Shown: positions 18,370 through 27,760, counted from the first letter of the stretch. The stretch: 64,000 nucleotides of DNA from Paenibacillus sp. DCT19 (GCF_003268635.1 NZ_CP029639.1:4165501-4229500); one strand, 5' to 3'. A program made the numbers and translations. The notes: a model not told the origin generated them from the sequence alone.

Positions 18370-18406
18370 AAAAAAGCTCTCCCGTCAAAACCGCCGGTGA
18401 GAGCTT
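18370..18406 (-). terminator. rho-independent terminator after fur
   Basis: On the minus strand AAGCTCTCACCGGCGG opposes TTTTGACGGGAGAGCTT with U6 after it. It lies 15 bp after the fur stop. Confidence 0.87.
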
Positions 18407-18420
18407 GAAGATATGCTATG

Positions 18421-18888
18421 TTATTCTTCATCTTTGGGTTTCTGGTCATTTTTTGCTTTGCAACGATAACAAATCCCGTGGAAATCCAATCGGTGGTCTA
18501 CCACCGAAAAGTTAAATTCTCGCTCCAGGCGCTCTTCAAGCGGCCCAAGCCAGTCTTCGCGTATTTCATCCATACTACCACATTGAACACAGATTAAGTG
18601 ATGATGATGATGCTTGGACGTATCTCCGCGCAAATCATAACGGGCAACGCCGTCGCCGAAGTTGATTTTCTCTACAACATGCAGCTCACTTAGTAGTTCG
18701 AGGGTACGGTACACGGTTGCAAGACCGATTTCGGGAGCCTTTTCTTTAACGAGCATGAATACATCCTCTGCGCTCAGATGATCTTCTTCATTCTCAAGAA
18801 GTACTCTTACGGTGGCTTCCCGCTGGGGCGTTAATTTGTATCCTTGGGACTGTAGTTGCTGCTTAATTTTATCAATCCGTGCTTCCAT
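18421..18888 (-). CDS. fur: ferric uptake regulator Fur
   Basis: 155 residues. Winged helix (KLTPQREATVRVLLEN, IGLATVYRTLELLSEL), metal-binding KHHHHHLICVQCG, and a second cysteine pair in CYRCKAKND for structural zinc. It represses iron-uptake genes by binding 7-1-7 Fur boxes, three of which are seen in this window at 34611, 35770 and 36742. PerR and Zur share the fold; the syntenic place beside yqzK and xerD and the HHHHHLIC string favour Fur. Confidence 0.92.
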   Translation of the reverse strand: MEARIDKIKQQLQSQGYKLTPQREATVRVLLENEEDHLSAEDVFMLVKEKAPEIGLATVYRTLELLSELHVVEKINFGDGVARYDLRGDTSKHHHHHLICVQCGSMDEIREDWLGPLEERLEREFNFSVVDHRLDFHGICYRCKAKNDQKPKDEE

Positions 18889-18996
18889 TTTCTCCCTCCC
18901 CCTAGGAAATCACTGCACACTGCAACTTAACCCACTTCTTTCATTATAGGGGGAGTGTATAATTAAAGTCAACAATTTACACTTTACTGCCTGCAC

Positions 18997-19632
18997 CTAT
19001 GCAGGTAGTAACATTGGCGTAACCCACCGCATCATCGCTGGCGTGACCCAAGTTTCAAAAGAAGCAACTCCAAGCAGCAGTGCAGCCATTGCCAAAGTTA
19101 ACAATACATATGATGCAAAAGGTCTTTGACCACCGGGAGTACGCTGCATCAAAACCCGATTCCGAATGATATATAAGGAAAAAGTTATCGCAGAGACACT
19201 GCAGATGATCAGCACAGGAATGACAAATAAATTATGCGGAGCAACGGAGACAAGTGCAAATAGCAGGCCTTTCCATGAATATTGTCCAACTAAATATCCG
19301 ACAGTAAATCCGATCAGCACACCTTTTAGAAAATCCAGCACGAGGATGCCAGGTAGTCCAATAACGGATAAACCAAGGATCCAGATCAGACCGACCCATT
19401 TCAGATGCAGCATAGCAATTTCCCAGTAGGTACCCGTCTCTACAACCTGTCCCCCATGCTGCACCGTCATGAAAAAGTTCCCTAGATAACCTTCCAAATC
19501 TTGACGTTGCTCTAGGGACAGCGCATTAACCATCAACGCCCCGAAGATAACACCTACCAGGAACAGAACTGCCACAAATACATATAGCGAGGTTTGACCT
19601 TTGAATATAAAGGTAGAAGATCGCACAGACAT
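18997..19632 (-). CDS. spoIIM: stage II sporulation protein M
   Basis: Membrane protein of the SpoIIDMP septal peptidoglycan-degrading machine that drives engulfment. 211 residues with about five hydrophobic segments, including VAPHNLFVIPVLIICSVSAI, the conserved central region. In B. subtilis spoIIM is likewise next to fur. It has its own start (ATG at 19632) and about 110 bp to fur. Confidence 0.93.
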   Translation of the reverse strand: MSVRSSTFIFKGQTSLYVFVAVLFLVGVIFGALMVNALSLEQRQDLEGYLGNFFMTVQHGGQVVETGTYWEIAMLHLKWVGLIWILGLSVIGLPGILVLDFLKGVLIGFTVGYLVGQYSWKGLLFALVSVAPHNLFVIPVLIICSVSAITFSLYIIRNRVLMQRTPGGQRPFASYVLLTLAMAALLLGVASFETWVTPAMMRWVTPMLLPA

Positions 19633-19787
19633 AAGTCTCCTTTCCGGTTGTCATGCTGCTGAATTTCGAAAGAAACCCACACAGTCATTCTATGAATCGG
19701 AAAGAGTACGTATGACATCTTGTCCTGAATAGGTGTTATGCATATTTCAAGGCTGATTAACTCTATTGTAAAAGTTTATCGCTTCAA

Positions 19788-21011
19788 TTAGTGATCTGCA
19801 CCGTCTTTCCCGGCAACTTTACCATAAGTTCCACCGCCACCAGAGGACAGGGCTAACTGCCCATTCCTTGCCGCAACGATCATAGCCGCCATCACAGGGC
19901 CAACAACAGTGGCAAGTTCGGCTTCGCTCGTACGGTGCAACACATTCATCTCTGTACCAAATCGTTCAAGCAATTGACGCAACTTCGCCTTTCCAAGACC
20001 CGGAATAAACTCTAATGGCACCTGATAATGATAGGCAGGTCTGTTGTCAGGCAATTCAGGATTCGCTCGATCAGCTATCGCCAGAATCCGGTCAAGCACG
20101 CCCTGAACAAGCTTTGTACTACCACAATGCGGACAACGTTCTGCCGATAATGCCTGCTCGTCCAATATACGACCACATGCCGAACAATACGTTCGATGAT
20201 ACTTGCCAAGCCTAGGGTTCAATCCATAGTTAGCTGTTATGCCTCTTCCACCCTCGTTTTGCAATGCCATACGAAATTCGTCAAAAGAAGGAGTCGCCAG
20301 AGCTAACTCATTATACTCTCTACCAATCTTACCTAGCGAATGAGCATCTGAGTTCGTCAAAAAAGGAACGTGATCCAGCTCCCGAATATAACTTGCCATT
20401 GTTGAGTCTGAGCTTAATCCAAGTTCCACGGCATCAACCAGGCTCGTATCGAGCACATCAGCCATCCGTGGAGCTGTACTGCCATAGATACCTTTATGCG
20501 GGGTAAATGCATGGGCTGGCACAATAAGTCCTCCACGAGCCTTAATTTCCGACTGGATCTCAAGTGTTGGCACGTATACACGCTGTGAACTTAAATTCAC
20601 ATTTTTCATATAACGCTGCATAAAAGCAGTAAACGACTTCATCGACGCTAAATCTCGAAAATAAGCAAGCAAATGATACTCCCGCATGCCTGGCTCCCGC
20701 AGTTCAATCTCTGTGCCGAGCAAAATAGTGGTGTCCTGATAAGCGATCCCTCCACCTTCCAGCTCAGACATTGTGCCGTCCTCCAGTAACTGCTCAATAT
20801 CCATCTGCACAACAGGCGAATGACAATCAATAACACCAAGTAACTGGATACCTTTGCGATCTGATGCCTCACGAGCGATGTTCTCAAACGTCAGATCCCG
20901 ACTTCCACTAATCTTTACAGCTTCACCACGGGAGGTTCGCCCAATATGAATGTGCAGGTCTGCATAACATGGTTCCCATGGATTACGTTCGTCGTGCTGA
21001 GACTTGGTCAT
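19788..21011 (-). CDS. endonuclease Q (EndoQ)-like PHP-domain protein
   Basis: About 407 residues. The N-terminal PHP metal-dependent domain shows DLHIHIGRTSRG, GVIDCHSP, VPAHAFTP and TNSDAHSLG. A zinc ribbon follows (CSACGRILDE, CPHCGS, about residues 275-310), then helix-hairpin-helix FIPGLGKAKLRQLLERFG. This order matches EndoQ, which nicks DNA 5' of deaminated bases. The frame opens at 21047, inside nudF. The ATG at 21011 lies three bases after the nudF stop and is preferred, implying coupling. The B. subtilis neighbour pair is yqxK-nudF. Confidence 0.88.
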   Translation of the reverse strand: MTKSQHDERNPWEPCYADLHIHIGRTSRGEAVKISGSRDLTFENIAREASDRKGIQLLGVIDCHSPVVQMDIEQLLEDGTMSELEGGGIAYQDTTILLGTEIELREPGMREYHLLAYFRDLASMKSFTAFMQRYMKNVNLSSQRVYVPTLEIQSEIKARGGLIVPAHAFTPHKGIYGSTAPRMADVLDTSLVDAVELGLSSDSTMASYIRELDHVPFLTNSDAHSLGKIGREYNELALATPSFDEFRMALQNEGGRGITANYGLNPRLGKYHRTYCSACGRILDEQALSAERCPHCGSTKLVQGVLDRILAIADRANPELPDNRPAYHYQVPLEFIPGLGKAKLRQLLERFGTEMNVLHRTSEAELATVVGPVMAAMIVAARNGQLALSSGGGGTYGKVAGKDGADH

Positions 21012-21013
21012 CT

Positions 21014-21607
21014 TTACAGTCGTCCCGTTGTTCTGTACAGATCCCATGCGTACACCGCTAACATCGTTTTGGCATCACTAATCCGATTTTGATCCATTAA
21101 AGCGTAAGCCTCTTCCAGCGTGATTTCACTCACCTCTAGAAACTCATCCTCATCCAGAGCCATATCTCCGGCTTCCAATTCTTCAGCAATATATAAGTGA
21201 ATGATCTCATCTGCGAATCCAGGCGATGTGTAGAAAGAACGTACAAGACGAAGTGACTTAGCCACATACCCTGTCTCTTCACGTAATTCACGCGCCGCTG
21301 CCACTTCTGGCTCTTCTCCTGGATCAAGCTTGCCTGCTGGAATCTCCACTTCGGTTCGCCCCATAGCTTGACGGTATTGATCCACGACCAACATCCGATC
21401 ACCATTCAATGCAAGCACTGCTACAGCTCCAGGGTGACGCACAATCTCTCGGGTAGCCTTCTGTCCATTGGGCAGCTTCACCGTGTCAACCTGAAGTGTA
21501 ATTACTTTCCCCTCAAAGATGGGTTGTGTTGATACCGTCTCTTCGTCTAATTTCGGATTGGCTGGATGTGATTGGTTGTTAGGATGCGTAGGATTCATGG
21601 TTGTCAA
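21014..21607 (-). CDS. nudF: ADP-ribose pyrophosphatase (Nudix)
   Basis: Hydrolyses ADP-ribose to AMP and ribose 5-phosphate. 197 residues with a canonical Nudix box, GKLDPGEEPEVAAARELREETGYV (written here as GKLDPGEE ... RELREETGYV), and the ADPRase signature SPGFADEIIHLY. The first 30 residues are polar and poorly conserved. It lies next to the EndoQ gene, its usual neighbour in Bacilli. Confidence 0.94.
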   Translation of the reverse strand: MTTMNPTHPNNQSHPANPKLDEETVSTQPIFEGKVITLQVDTVKLPNGQKATREIVRHPGAVAVLALNGDRMLVVDQYRQAMGRTEVEIPAGKLDPGEEPEVAAARELREETGYVAKSLRLVRSFYTSPGFADEIIHLYIAEELEAGDMALDEDEFLEVSEITLEEAYALMDQNRISDAKTMLAVYAWDLYRTTGRL

Positions 21608-21717
21608 CTCCGCTTCTTAGATTTTTTTATTATTGTTTTCTGTAATTACATGTGCATGTTCATGTATAAAGCATAGATTTTTGGCATATGGTGAGCGTAT
21701 AGAGCAAGCTACCTAAT

Positions 21718-21873
21718 ATGATGAAATCAGGGGATACCAATGAACAGTTATTTAACGCCGCGATCCGTACATTTGGTGGACAAGCTAGACAGGTGCAACT
21801 TATCCTTAGACAGTGGTTGCGTGAATGGGGTCCTGATGCCAAAATAACTGATCTTCTTGCTGGCCGTAAATAA
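21718..21873 (+). CDS. small protein of 51 residues, unknown function
   Basis: A short open frame from ATGATG at 21718 to TAA at 21873. It encodes MMKSGDTNEQLFNAAIRTFG at the start and ends LLAGRK. It looks like a soluble, partly helical protein (ARQVQLILRQWLREWGPDAK). No strong ribosome site is seen, which lowers confidence. Position on the opposite strand from all neighbours and a hairpin after it argue for a separate unit. I do not recognise the family. Confidence 0.5.
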   Translation: MMKSGDTNEQLFNAAIRTFGGQARQVQLILRQWLREWGPDAKITDLLAGRK

Positions 21874-21911
21874 GCTCTAATCCGTATGCTCGAAATATAA
21901 CATGCTTTTGC

Positions 21912-21952
21912 AAAAAGTCCGAATCCGGTACCCAAACCGTTTTCGGACTTTT
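21912..21952. terminator. bidirectional rho-independent terminator
   Basis: AAAAGTCCGAA and TTCGGACTTTT form an 11-bp stem with a 17-base loop. On the minus strand U5 follows, ending the pepT-like transcript. On the plus strand it ends the small gene at 21718-21873. Confidence 0.8.
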
Positions 21953-21990
21953 CACTACAGCTTCAAATTCAACTTATTTACTAAACTCTC

Positions 21991-23127
21991 CTACTTCGTA
22001 CTCGTCGATGCTGTCTCCTTAATAATAGCAACAACAATTTCGGACAATTTGGCGATATCCTGCGCACGAATGCGCTCTTTGGTTGTATGAATATCCTCAT
22101 ATCCAACGGCGAGATTCGCTGTAGGAATATTGAAACCGTTGAAAATGTTAGCATCGCTGCCACCACCAGACGGGAACGTGCTTGTCTCAAGACCTACGCT
22201 GCGAATGGCACGCTGTGCAAGCTGAACCACCTCATGTTCATCGTGGAATCCAAATGCAGGATACAGAATCTCACTGCGGAATTCAGCCGTTGCTCCGTAT
22301 TTGCGACAAGTTGTTTCCAGCGCTTCACGCATCTGGGAAACTTGCAGTTCCACTTTTTCCTGAACAATACTGCGTGCTTCTGCTTCAATCTGAACAAAAT
22401 CACATACCACATTCAAGGCAGAACCGCCTTGGAATTTCCCGATATTGGCAGTTGTTTCATCATCAATACGTCCAAGCTTCATTGCAGCAATCGCTTTGGC
22501 AGCTACCTGAATCGCACTAATACCGTCTTCTGGATTCACACCAGCGTGTGCAGACTTACCATAAATGCTCATCTGAATCTCGGCGCGTGCCGGCGCAGCA
22601 ACACAGATCGTACCTACTGCTCCATTGGAATCGAGCGCGTATCCGAACTCTGCTTGGATATCATCAGGATTCATCGCCCGAGCTCCAACAAGTCCCGACT
22701 CCTCGCCAACTGTAATGACAAACTGGATTTTGCCATGCGGCACTTTGTTCTCCTGAATCGCACGGATCGCTTCAAACAGTGCAGCAATGCCAGCCTTATC
22801 GTCTGCACCCAGAATCGTTGTTCCATCACTGCGAATCCAGCCATCTTCACCCAATTCAGGCTTTATTCCTTGCCCAGGTGTGACAGTATCCATATGGCAA
22901 GTGAAAAACATCGGGGTTACCCCTTCAGTGCCTTCTGCTTCCCATGTAACAACGAGATTACCGGCACCATGCCCTGTTTTCTCCATTGTATTGTCCTCAT
23001 ATACGCTGAGACCAAGAGCTGCGAACTGTTCTTTTAACACCTTTGAGATGTTCTGTTCGTTCTTAGTTTCACTATCAATCTGTACAAGTTCCATAAAATG
23101 ATCTACAACACGCTTTTGATTAATCAT
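21991..23127 (-). CDS. M20-family peptidase (peptidase T-like)
   Basis: Zinc aminopeptidase family. Seen: FTCHMDTVTPG (first metal histidine and aspartate), ILGADDKAGIAAL (bridging aspartate), TVGEESGLVGARAM (catalytic glutamates) and GGGSDANIF. Dimerisation insert around KSAHAGVNPEDG. About 378 residues, matching the PepT-like (YqjE) group, which acts on small peptides. The frame opens at 23166, but AGGGAGG lies before the ATG at 23127. In Bacillus yqjE is also in the fur-spo0A part of the chromosome. Confidence 0.9.
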   Translation of the reverse strand: MINQKRVVDHFMELVQIDSETKNEQNISKVLKEQFAALGLSVYEDNTMEKTGHGAGNLVVTWEAEGTEGVTPMFFTCHMDTVTPGQGIKPELGEDGWIRSDGTTILGADDKAGIAALFEAIRAIQENKVPHGKIQFVITVGEESGLVGARAMNPDDIQAEFGYALDSNGAVGTICVAAPARAEIQMSIYGKSAHAGVNPEDGISAIQVAAKAIAAMKLGRIDDETTANIGKFQGGSALNVVCDFVQIEAEARSIVQEKVELQVSQMREALETTCRKYGATAEFRSEILYPAFGFHDEHEVVQLAQRAIRSVGLETSTFPSGGGSDANIFNGFNIPTANLAVGYEDIHTTKERIRAQDIAKLSEIVVAIIKETASTSTK

Positions 23128-23209
23128 AGGACTTTCCTCCCTTACGTGGATACGGTACAATATCATTACTGTGGTTTTTTATTTCTTGGTTGAAAGGAGT
23201 TCGCTCATC

Positions 23210-23311
23210 ATGCAAAGAAAAAAATGGTTTCGCATCATTGTCTATATCATGCTAATCGCCATGGTTGGCTCCACCCTATTCATTGCTCTTGAACCATTAT
23301 TATTCGGTTAA
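23210..23311 (+). CDS. prli42: Prli42-like stressosome-associated membrane miniprotein
   Basis: 33 residues from ATG at 23210 to TAA at 23311, with AAAGGAG ten bases upstream. The sequence begins MQRKKWFRIIVYIMLIAMVG and ends ALEPLLFG. It has a basic N-terminus and one membrane helix, the layout of Prli42, a roughly 31-residue protein that anchors the stressosome in Listeria and is conserved in Firmicutes. It is divergent from the peptidase gene. The assignment rests on length, charge and helix pattern recalled for the family, not on an alignment. Confidence 0.75.
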   Translation: MQRKKWFRIIVYIMLIAMVGSTLFIALEPLLFG

Positions 23312-23336
23312 AACATGAAGTCTTGAACTGTCTCCA

Positions 23337-24056
23337 TTACAGACGGTGAAGGGCTTCTTTTTCTGAGATCCAATTCATCTCATAGGAGAACAACCTGCTG
23401 AAATAGGGAACGATATCTTGTGCAACCTGCTCTATCTCGTAGCTCCGTCCTGTCATATCCTCCAGTGAGGTCACCCCATATTGCTCAATGCCGCAAGGGA
23501 CAATACCTTGGAATCCTTCATGCTGAATCCCTGACGTAACATTAAAAGCAAATCCATGACTGGTTACAAAACCTCTCCTCGTCTTACAACGATTGAACTT
23601 TACACCGATCGCAGCAATCTTCATATCCCCAATCCAAACTCCTGTGTACCCTTCTTTGCGCCCTGCATCGACGCCTTGATCCGCTAAATAATCAATGATG
23701 ACCTGTTCTAATCTGCGTAGATAGGCATGTAAATCGAGATCTTCATCTCGTCCGAGCACAAGCAAAGGGTAGCCCACAAGCTGACCAGGGCCATGATAAG
23801 TAATATCACCCCCGCGGTCAATTTGAAACACGGAAATTCCCTGCTCTCGTAATTGCTCTTCACTTAGAAGCAGATGCTCAGGATGATTTTGAGAACCAAT
23901 CGTATAGGTAGGCGGATGCTGAAGCAAGAGTAGCTGCTCCACTCCCACGCCTTCATCAAGTTGCTGCACAATCGCTTTTTGTCGGTTCCAAGCCTCTTCA
24001 TAATCAAGCATTGGTATGTATGCCACATCCATAGGCTTGTTCATGATCTCCCACAC
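23337..24056 (-). CDS. lipB: lipoyl(octanoyl) transferase LipB
   Basis: Moves octanoyl from acyl carrier protein to the lipoyl domains of 2-oxoacid dehydrogenases. 239 residues. Signature RGGDITYHGPGQLVGYP is exact for LipB, with the catalytic lysine in IAAIGVKF and the cysteine in GIVPCGIEQYG. It sits next to the bkd cluster whose E2 needs lipoylation. The first residues (MWEIMNK) allow ATG starts at 24056 or 24044. Confidence 0.95.
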   Translation of the reverse strand: MWEIMNKPMDVAYIPMLDYEEAWNRQKAIVQQLDEGVGVEQLLLLQHPPTYTIGSQNHPEHLLLSEEQLREQGISVFQIDRGGDITYHGPGQLVGYPLLVLGRDEDLDLHAYLRRLEQVIIDYLADQGVDAGRKEGYTGVWIGDMKIAAIGVKFNRCKTRRGFVTSHGFAFNVTSGIQHEGFQGIVPCGIEQYGVTSLEDMTGRSYEIEQVAQDIVPYFSRLFSYEMNWISEKEALHRL

Positions 24057-24111
24057 CCTTTTCTTTCAATGTGCAATCTATTCATGAGCGCTCAACCATA
24101 TACAGCGGGAA

Positions 24112-24138
24112 AAGTGCACGGCCTACGGCCATACACTT
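24112..24138 (-). terminator. likely terminator after the bkd cluster
   Basis: On the minus strand AAGTGTATGGCC pairs with GGCCGTGCACTT around a three-base loop with minor mismatch. The tail is short (UUCCC), so strength is uncertain. It lies about 80 bp after the E2 stop. Confidence 0.5.
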
Positions 24139-24218
24139 CTCCATAACCCTTCATTTCACATCTACAATCGATGTTTCTGTTCGGAATATTTAGTTACAGC
24201 AAGTATAACAACAAAAAC

Positions 24219-25679
24219 TTAATAAACTTTGGTCTCCATGTTATAACCTTCGAGATTCTCTTTGACCCGTTGCAAGAAACGACCGCTGATTACGCCATCC
24301 AGAATACGATGATCCAGGGATAGACATAGATTCGCCATGGAGCGAACTGCAATCATATCGTTAATCACGACTGGTTTTTTGACAATAGATTCAAATGTCA
24401 GAATAGCCGCTTGTGGATAATTGATAATCGGTTGAGACAGGATTGAACCAAACGAACCGGTATTGTTCACCGTGAATGTTCCACCTTGCATATGATCAAG
24501 CTTCAACGTTCCTTCACGGGTTTTCCGTGCCAAGTCATCAATCTCACGAGCTAGACCTGCGATATTACGCTGATCTGCATGTTTAATTACAGGCGTCAAG
24601 ACGGAATCTTCTGTGCCTACAGCCATGGACAGGTTGATATCGCGTTTCACAATAATTTTATCGACAGCCCATACAGAGTTCATAATTGGGTAGTCTTTAA
24701 TTGCATTAACGACACCTTTCATCATAAATGATAAGTACGTCAAGTTGATGCCTTCTTTGCGCTTGAACTCATCCTTGAGTTTGTTGCGAAGCATAACCAG
24801 ATTAGTAACGTCTACCTCAATCATGGTCCAAGCGTGAGGAATTTCGGATACACTTTGCCGCATATTACGAGCGATCGCATTACGTACAGGGGTAACATCA
24901 ATAAAGTATTCTGATCTTCCCTGTCCGCCGCCTTCCACTTCAATTTGCGGAATTTTGGGACTCTCGGTCAGATGAATGCCCGAATGTCTGACTGGAATAC
25001 CAGCATCAGCAGCCGGAACAGCAGCACCTGAAGCAGAATTAGAAACTTGTGCATCATTCCGATTCAGGCCACTAAACGGTGACGGCGAAGCAGCTGATCC
25101 TCCAACAGAAGCATTCTGCCCAGTCGATGGTGCAGCCTGCGTAGATACCGCTCCTTGTCCACCTTGTGCAATGACTGCAAGTACGTCTTTACGTGTAATA
25201 CGTCCACCCGCACCTGTACCTTGGATGCTCTGTAAATTCAAGCCGTGTTCCGCTGCCAGTGTCTGTACTGCCGGGGAAAACCGATTACGCATCGGCTGAT
25301 TCGGATCATGTACGATTGAACCGCCAGCATTGGTAACCGTGGACTGAACCGAAGCTTGCTGTGCACGAACCGGCTCTTGATGTAGCTCCTGCGAAGCCTG
25401 CGTCTCTTGTACAGCCACTTCTTGTTCAGATGCTTCAACTTGCATACGGCAAATCACTTCGCCTACAGCAATAGTTGTGCCTTCCTCTGCGAGAAGATCG
25501 CCCATAATGCCATCAACAGTCGATGGAATCTCAGCATTAACTTTATCCGTAATGACTTCACAGATCGGCTCGTACTGCTCCACTTGATCGCCTGGTTTTT
25601 TCAACCATTTCGCTATGGTAGCAGAGACCAGCGATTCCGCCAGTTGCGGCATAATGACCTCGATCCATTTCATACTCAT
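24219..25679 (-). CDS. bkdB: branched-chain 2-oxoacid dehydrogenase E2 (dihydrolipoyl acyltransferase)
   Basis: Transfers the acyl group from lipoyl to CoA. About 486 residues: N-terminal lipoyl domain with lipoylated lysine in CEVITDKVNAEIPS; Gln/Ala-rich linker; E3-binding domain (RFSPAVQTLAAEHGLNLQS, about residues 135-175); long flexible linker; acyltransferase core with SLDHRILDGVISGRFL. The TDK motif and absence of pyruvate-type context favour the branched-chain complex. The frame opens at 25715; GGAGTG precedes the ATG at 25679. Last gene of the lpdV-bkdAA-bkdAB-bkdB set. Confidence 0.92.
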   Translation of the reverse strand: MSMKWIEVIMPQLAESLVSATIAKWLKKPGDQVEQYEPICEVITDKVNAEIPSTVDGIMGDLLAEEGTTIAVGEVICRMQVEASEQEVAVQETQASQELHQEPVRAQQASVQSTVTNAGGSIVHDPNQPMRNRFSPAVQTLAAEHGLNLQSIQGTGAGGRITRKDVLAVIAQGGQGAVSTQAAPSTGQNASVGGSAASPSPFSGLNRNDAQVSNSASGAAVPAADAGIPVRHSGIHLTESPKIPQIEVEGGGQGRSEYFIDVTPVRNAIARNMRQSVSEIPHAWTMIEVDVTNLVMLRNKLKDEFKRKEGINLTYLSFMMKGVVNAIKDYPIMNSVWAVDKIIVKRDINLSMAVGTEDSVLTPVIKHADQRNIAGLAREIDDLARKTREGTLKLDHMQGGTFTVNNTGSFGSILSQPIINYPQAAILTFESIVKKPVVINDMIAVRSMANLCLSLDHRILDGVISGRFLQRVKENLEGYNMETKVY

Positions 25680-25742
25680 TGGTTTTATCACTCCAAACTT
25701 TACATTTAACCTCATAATGGAATTGCGGCATTCTATTGAAAA

Positions 25743-26729
25743 TTAATACTCGGCAAGTGTGCGCATTGCTTCCTTAGCTTTATCCTTGCTCAGCATATAA
25801 AACTTCTCCAAGGTAGGGCTAATTGGCATAGCTGGCACATCTGGACCGCACAAGCGCTGAATCGGCGCATCCAGATCGAACAGGCATTCTTCGCTAATAA
25901 TGGCAGCAACTTCGGCACCGACGCCGCCTGTTTTGTTATCTTCGTGTACAATCAGCACTTTGCCCGTCAATCTTGCGGATGCAATAATAGCTTCACGATC
26001 AAGCGGTTGTAGTGTACGCAAGTCAAGAACGTGGGCTGTAATTCCTTCTTCGCGCTCGAGTTCTTCTGCAGCCTGCATAACAAAGTGCAATGGTTGACTG
26101 TATCCAATCACCGTAATATCCGCACCTTCGCGAAGCACGTTGGCTTTGCCGATCGGAACGATGTAATCATCCTCTGGTACATCTTCCTTAATCAGTTTGT
26201 AACATTTTTTGTTCTCAAAAAAGAGTACTGGATCTGGATCACGAACAGCCGCCTTGAGTAGCCCTTTGGCATCATATGCCGAATAAGGAGCTACAATCTT
26301 CAATCCTGGTGTACCAAAAAAGATTGATTCTGGACACTGGGAGTGATACAGTCCACCAAAAATACCGCCGCCGATTGGTGCGCGGATGACAATAGGACAA
26401 CTCCAGTCATTGTTAGAGCGATAGCGGATTTTGGCTGCTTCGCTGATGATCTGGTTCGTTGCCGGCAACATGAAATCCGAATACTGCATCTCAGCAATTG
26501 GTTTCATACCATACATTGCCGCACCAATAGCTACACCCGCAATTGCCGACTCGGACAACGGTGTATCCATAACACGCATGTCGCCAAACTGCTCTTGCAG
26601 TCCTTTGGTCGTTGTGAACACGCCGCCCTTGACTCCGACGTCTTCACCGAGCACAAATACATTCTCGTCTCGCTCCATCTCTTCCTTCATCGCCAGACGG
26701 ATTGCATCAATATATTCCATAACCGCCAT
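25743..26729 (-). CDS. bkdAB: branched-chain 2-oxoacid dehydrogenase E1 beta
   Basis: 328 residues, pairs with the E1 alpha subunit encoded just upstream. Conserved: LGEDVGVKGGVF, DTPLSESAIAGVAIGAA, APIGGGIFGGLYHSQ, and the transketolase C-terminal domain with VHEDNKTGGVGAEVAA. Its start is two bases after the bkdAA stop, so coupled translation is likely. Product feeds branched-chain acyl-CoA for iso and anteiso fatty acids. Confidence 0.94.
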   Translation of the reverse strand: MAVMEYIDAIRLAMKEEMERDENVFVLGEDVGVKGGVFTTTKGLQEQFGDMRVMDTPLSESAIAGVAIGAAMYGMKPIAEMQYSDFMLPATNQIISEAAKIRYRSNNDWSCPIVIRAPIGGGIFGGLYHSQCPESIFFGTPGLKIVAPYSAYDAKGLLKAAVRDPDPVLFFENKKCYKLIKEDVPEDDYIVPIGKANVLREGADITVIGYSQPLHFVMQAAEELEREEGITAHVLDLRTLQPLDREAIIASARLTGKVLIVHEDNKTGGVGAEVAAIISEECLFDLDAPIQRLCGPDVPAMPISPTLEKFYMLSKDKAKEAMRTLAEY

Positions 26730-26731
26730 GT

Positions 26732-27760
26732 TTACCGTCCCCCTTCTTCGCTGTCCGCATATACGTGCGTCAGAGTGTCCTCAGGTTTCGGATATGGCGC
26801 GTTGTCTGCATATTCAGTCGCTTCTTTCATTTCCAGCGCGAGCTGGGAAGCCAGATCCGCATCCCGGGCTTCATCCCAGATGCCGCAATCGATCAAATAG
26901 TTTTTCATACGAGGCACGCCGTCTTTTTTCCAGTTTTCCTCAACTTCTTCTTTCGTCCGGTAAGCCAGATCATTATCAGAAGTGGAATGTGGTGACAAAC
27001 GGTACATCATCGCTTCAATAAGTGTAGGTCCTTCGCCAGCGATTGCACGGCGACGTGCTTCCTTAACCGCAGCATATACTTCTAATGCATCGTTCCCATC
27101 CACACGAATACCTGGGAAACCATAACCCAATGCACGATCCGATACTTTACCACTAAGCTGCTTGTGAACCGGTACTGAAATGGCATATTGGTTATTCTCA
27201 CACATGATAATTACAGGCAACTTATGCACACCTGCAAAGTTGGCTCCCTCATGGAAGTCCCCCTGATTACTTGACCCTTCGCCAAAGGTAACAAAAGAAA
27301 CAAACTCCTGTTTCTTCATTTTGGCTGCAAGTGCGAAGCCTACGGCATGTGGAACCTGCGTTGTCACTGGGCTGGAGCCTGTAACAATCCGCAGCTTTTT
27401 GTGACCAAAGTGACCTGGCATCTGACGGCCGCCACTGTTCGGATCCTCTGCTTTGGCAAAGGCAGATAACATTAACTCACGTGGAGTCATGCCAACTGCG
27501 AGTACGAATCCGTAATCGCGATAATAAGGTAAATAATAATCGTTATTCCGATCGAGTCCAAAAGCAGCACCCACTTGTGCAGCTTCCTGACCTACACCAG
27601 ATACGTGAAAGTTAATTTTGCCGGCCCGCTGAAGCAACAAGCAACGCTCGTCGAACTTTCGTGCAAGCAGCATATATTTGTACATGTCTAATACTTCTCC
27701 ATCGCTAAGTCCAAGCTGTTGATGCCGGTGAACCGCGTCTGCAGTACCTTGTGAACTCAT
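26732..27760 (-). CDS. bkdAA: branched-chain 2-oxoacid dehydrogenase E1 alpha
   Basis: 342 residues. Thiamine diphosphate motif FGEGSSNQGDFHEGANFA to CENNQYAIS, plus the phosphorylation-loop region MMYRLSPHSTSDNDLAYR typical of E1 alpha. ATG at 27760 has AGGAGG-like GGAGGTACC upstream. It follows lpdV by 137 bp, so an internal promoter or leader is possible. Confidence 0.94.
   Translation of the reverse strand: MSSQGTADAVHRHQQLGLSDGEVLDMYKYMLLARKFDERCLLLQRAGKINFHVSGVGQEAAQVGAAFGLDRNNDYYLPYYRDYGFVLAVGMTPRELMLSAFAKAEDPNSGGRQMPGHFGHKKLRIVTGSSPVTTQVPHAVGFALAAKMKKQEFVSFVTFGEGSSNQGDFHEGANFAGVHKLPVIIMCENNQYAISVPVHKQLSGKVSDRALGYGFPGIRVDGNDALEVYAAVKEARRRAIAGEGPTLIEAMMYRLSPHSTSDNDLAYRTKEEVEENWKKDGVPRMKNYLIDCGIWDEARDADLASQLALEMKEATEYADNAPYPKPEDTLTHVYADSEEGGR

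Noticed and set aside
21660..21935. 91-codon minus-strand frame
   Set aside because: It is antisense to the more plausible 51-residue plus-strand frame and crosses the terminator stem.
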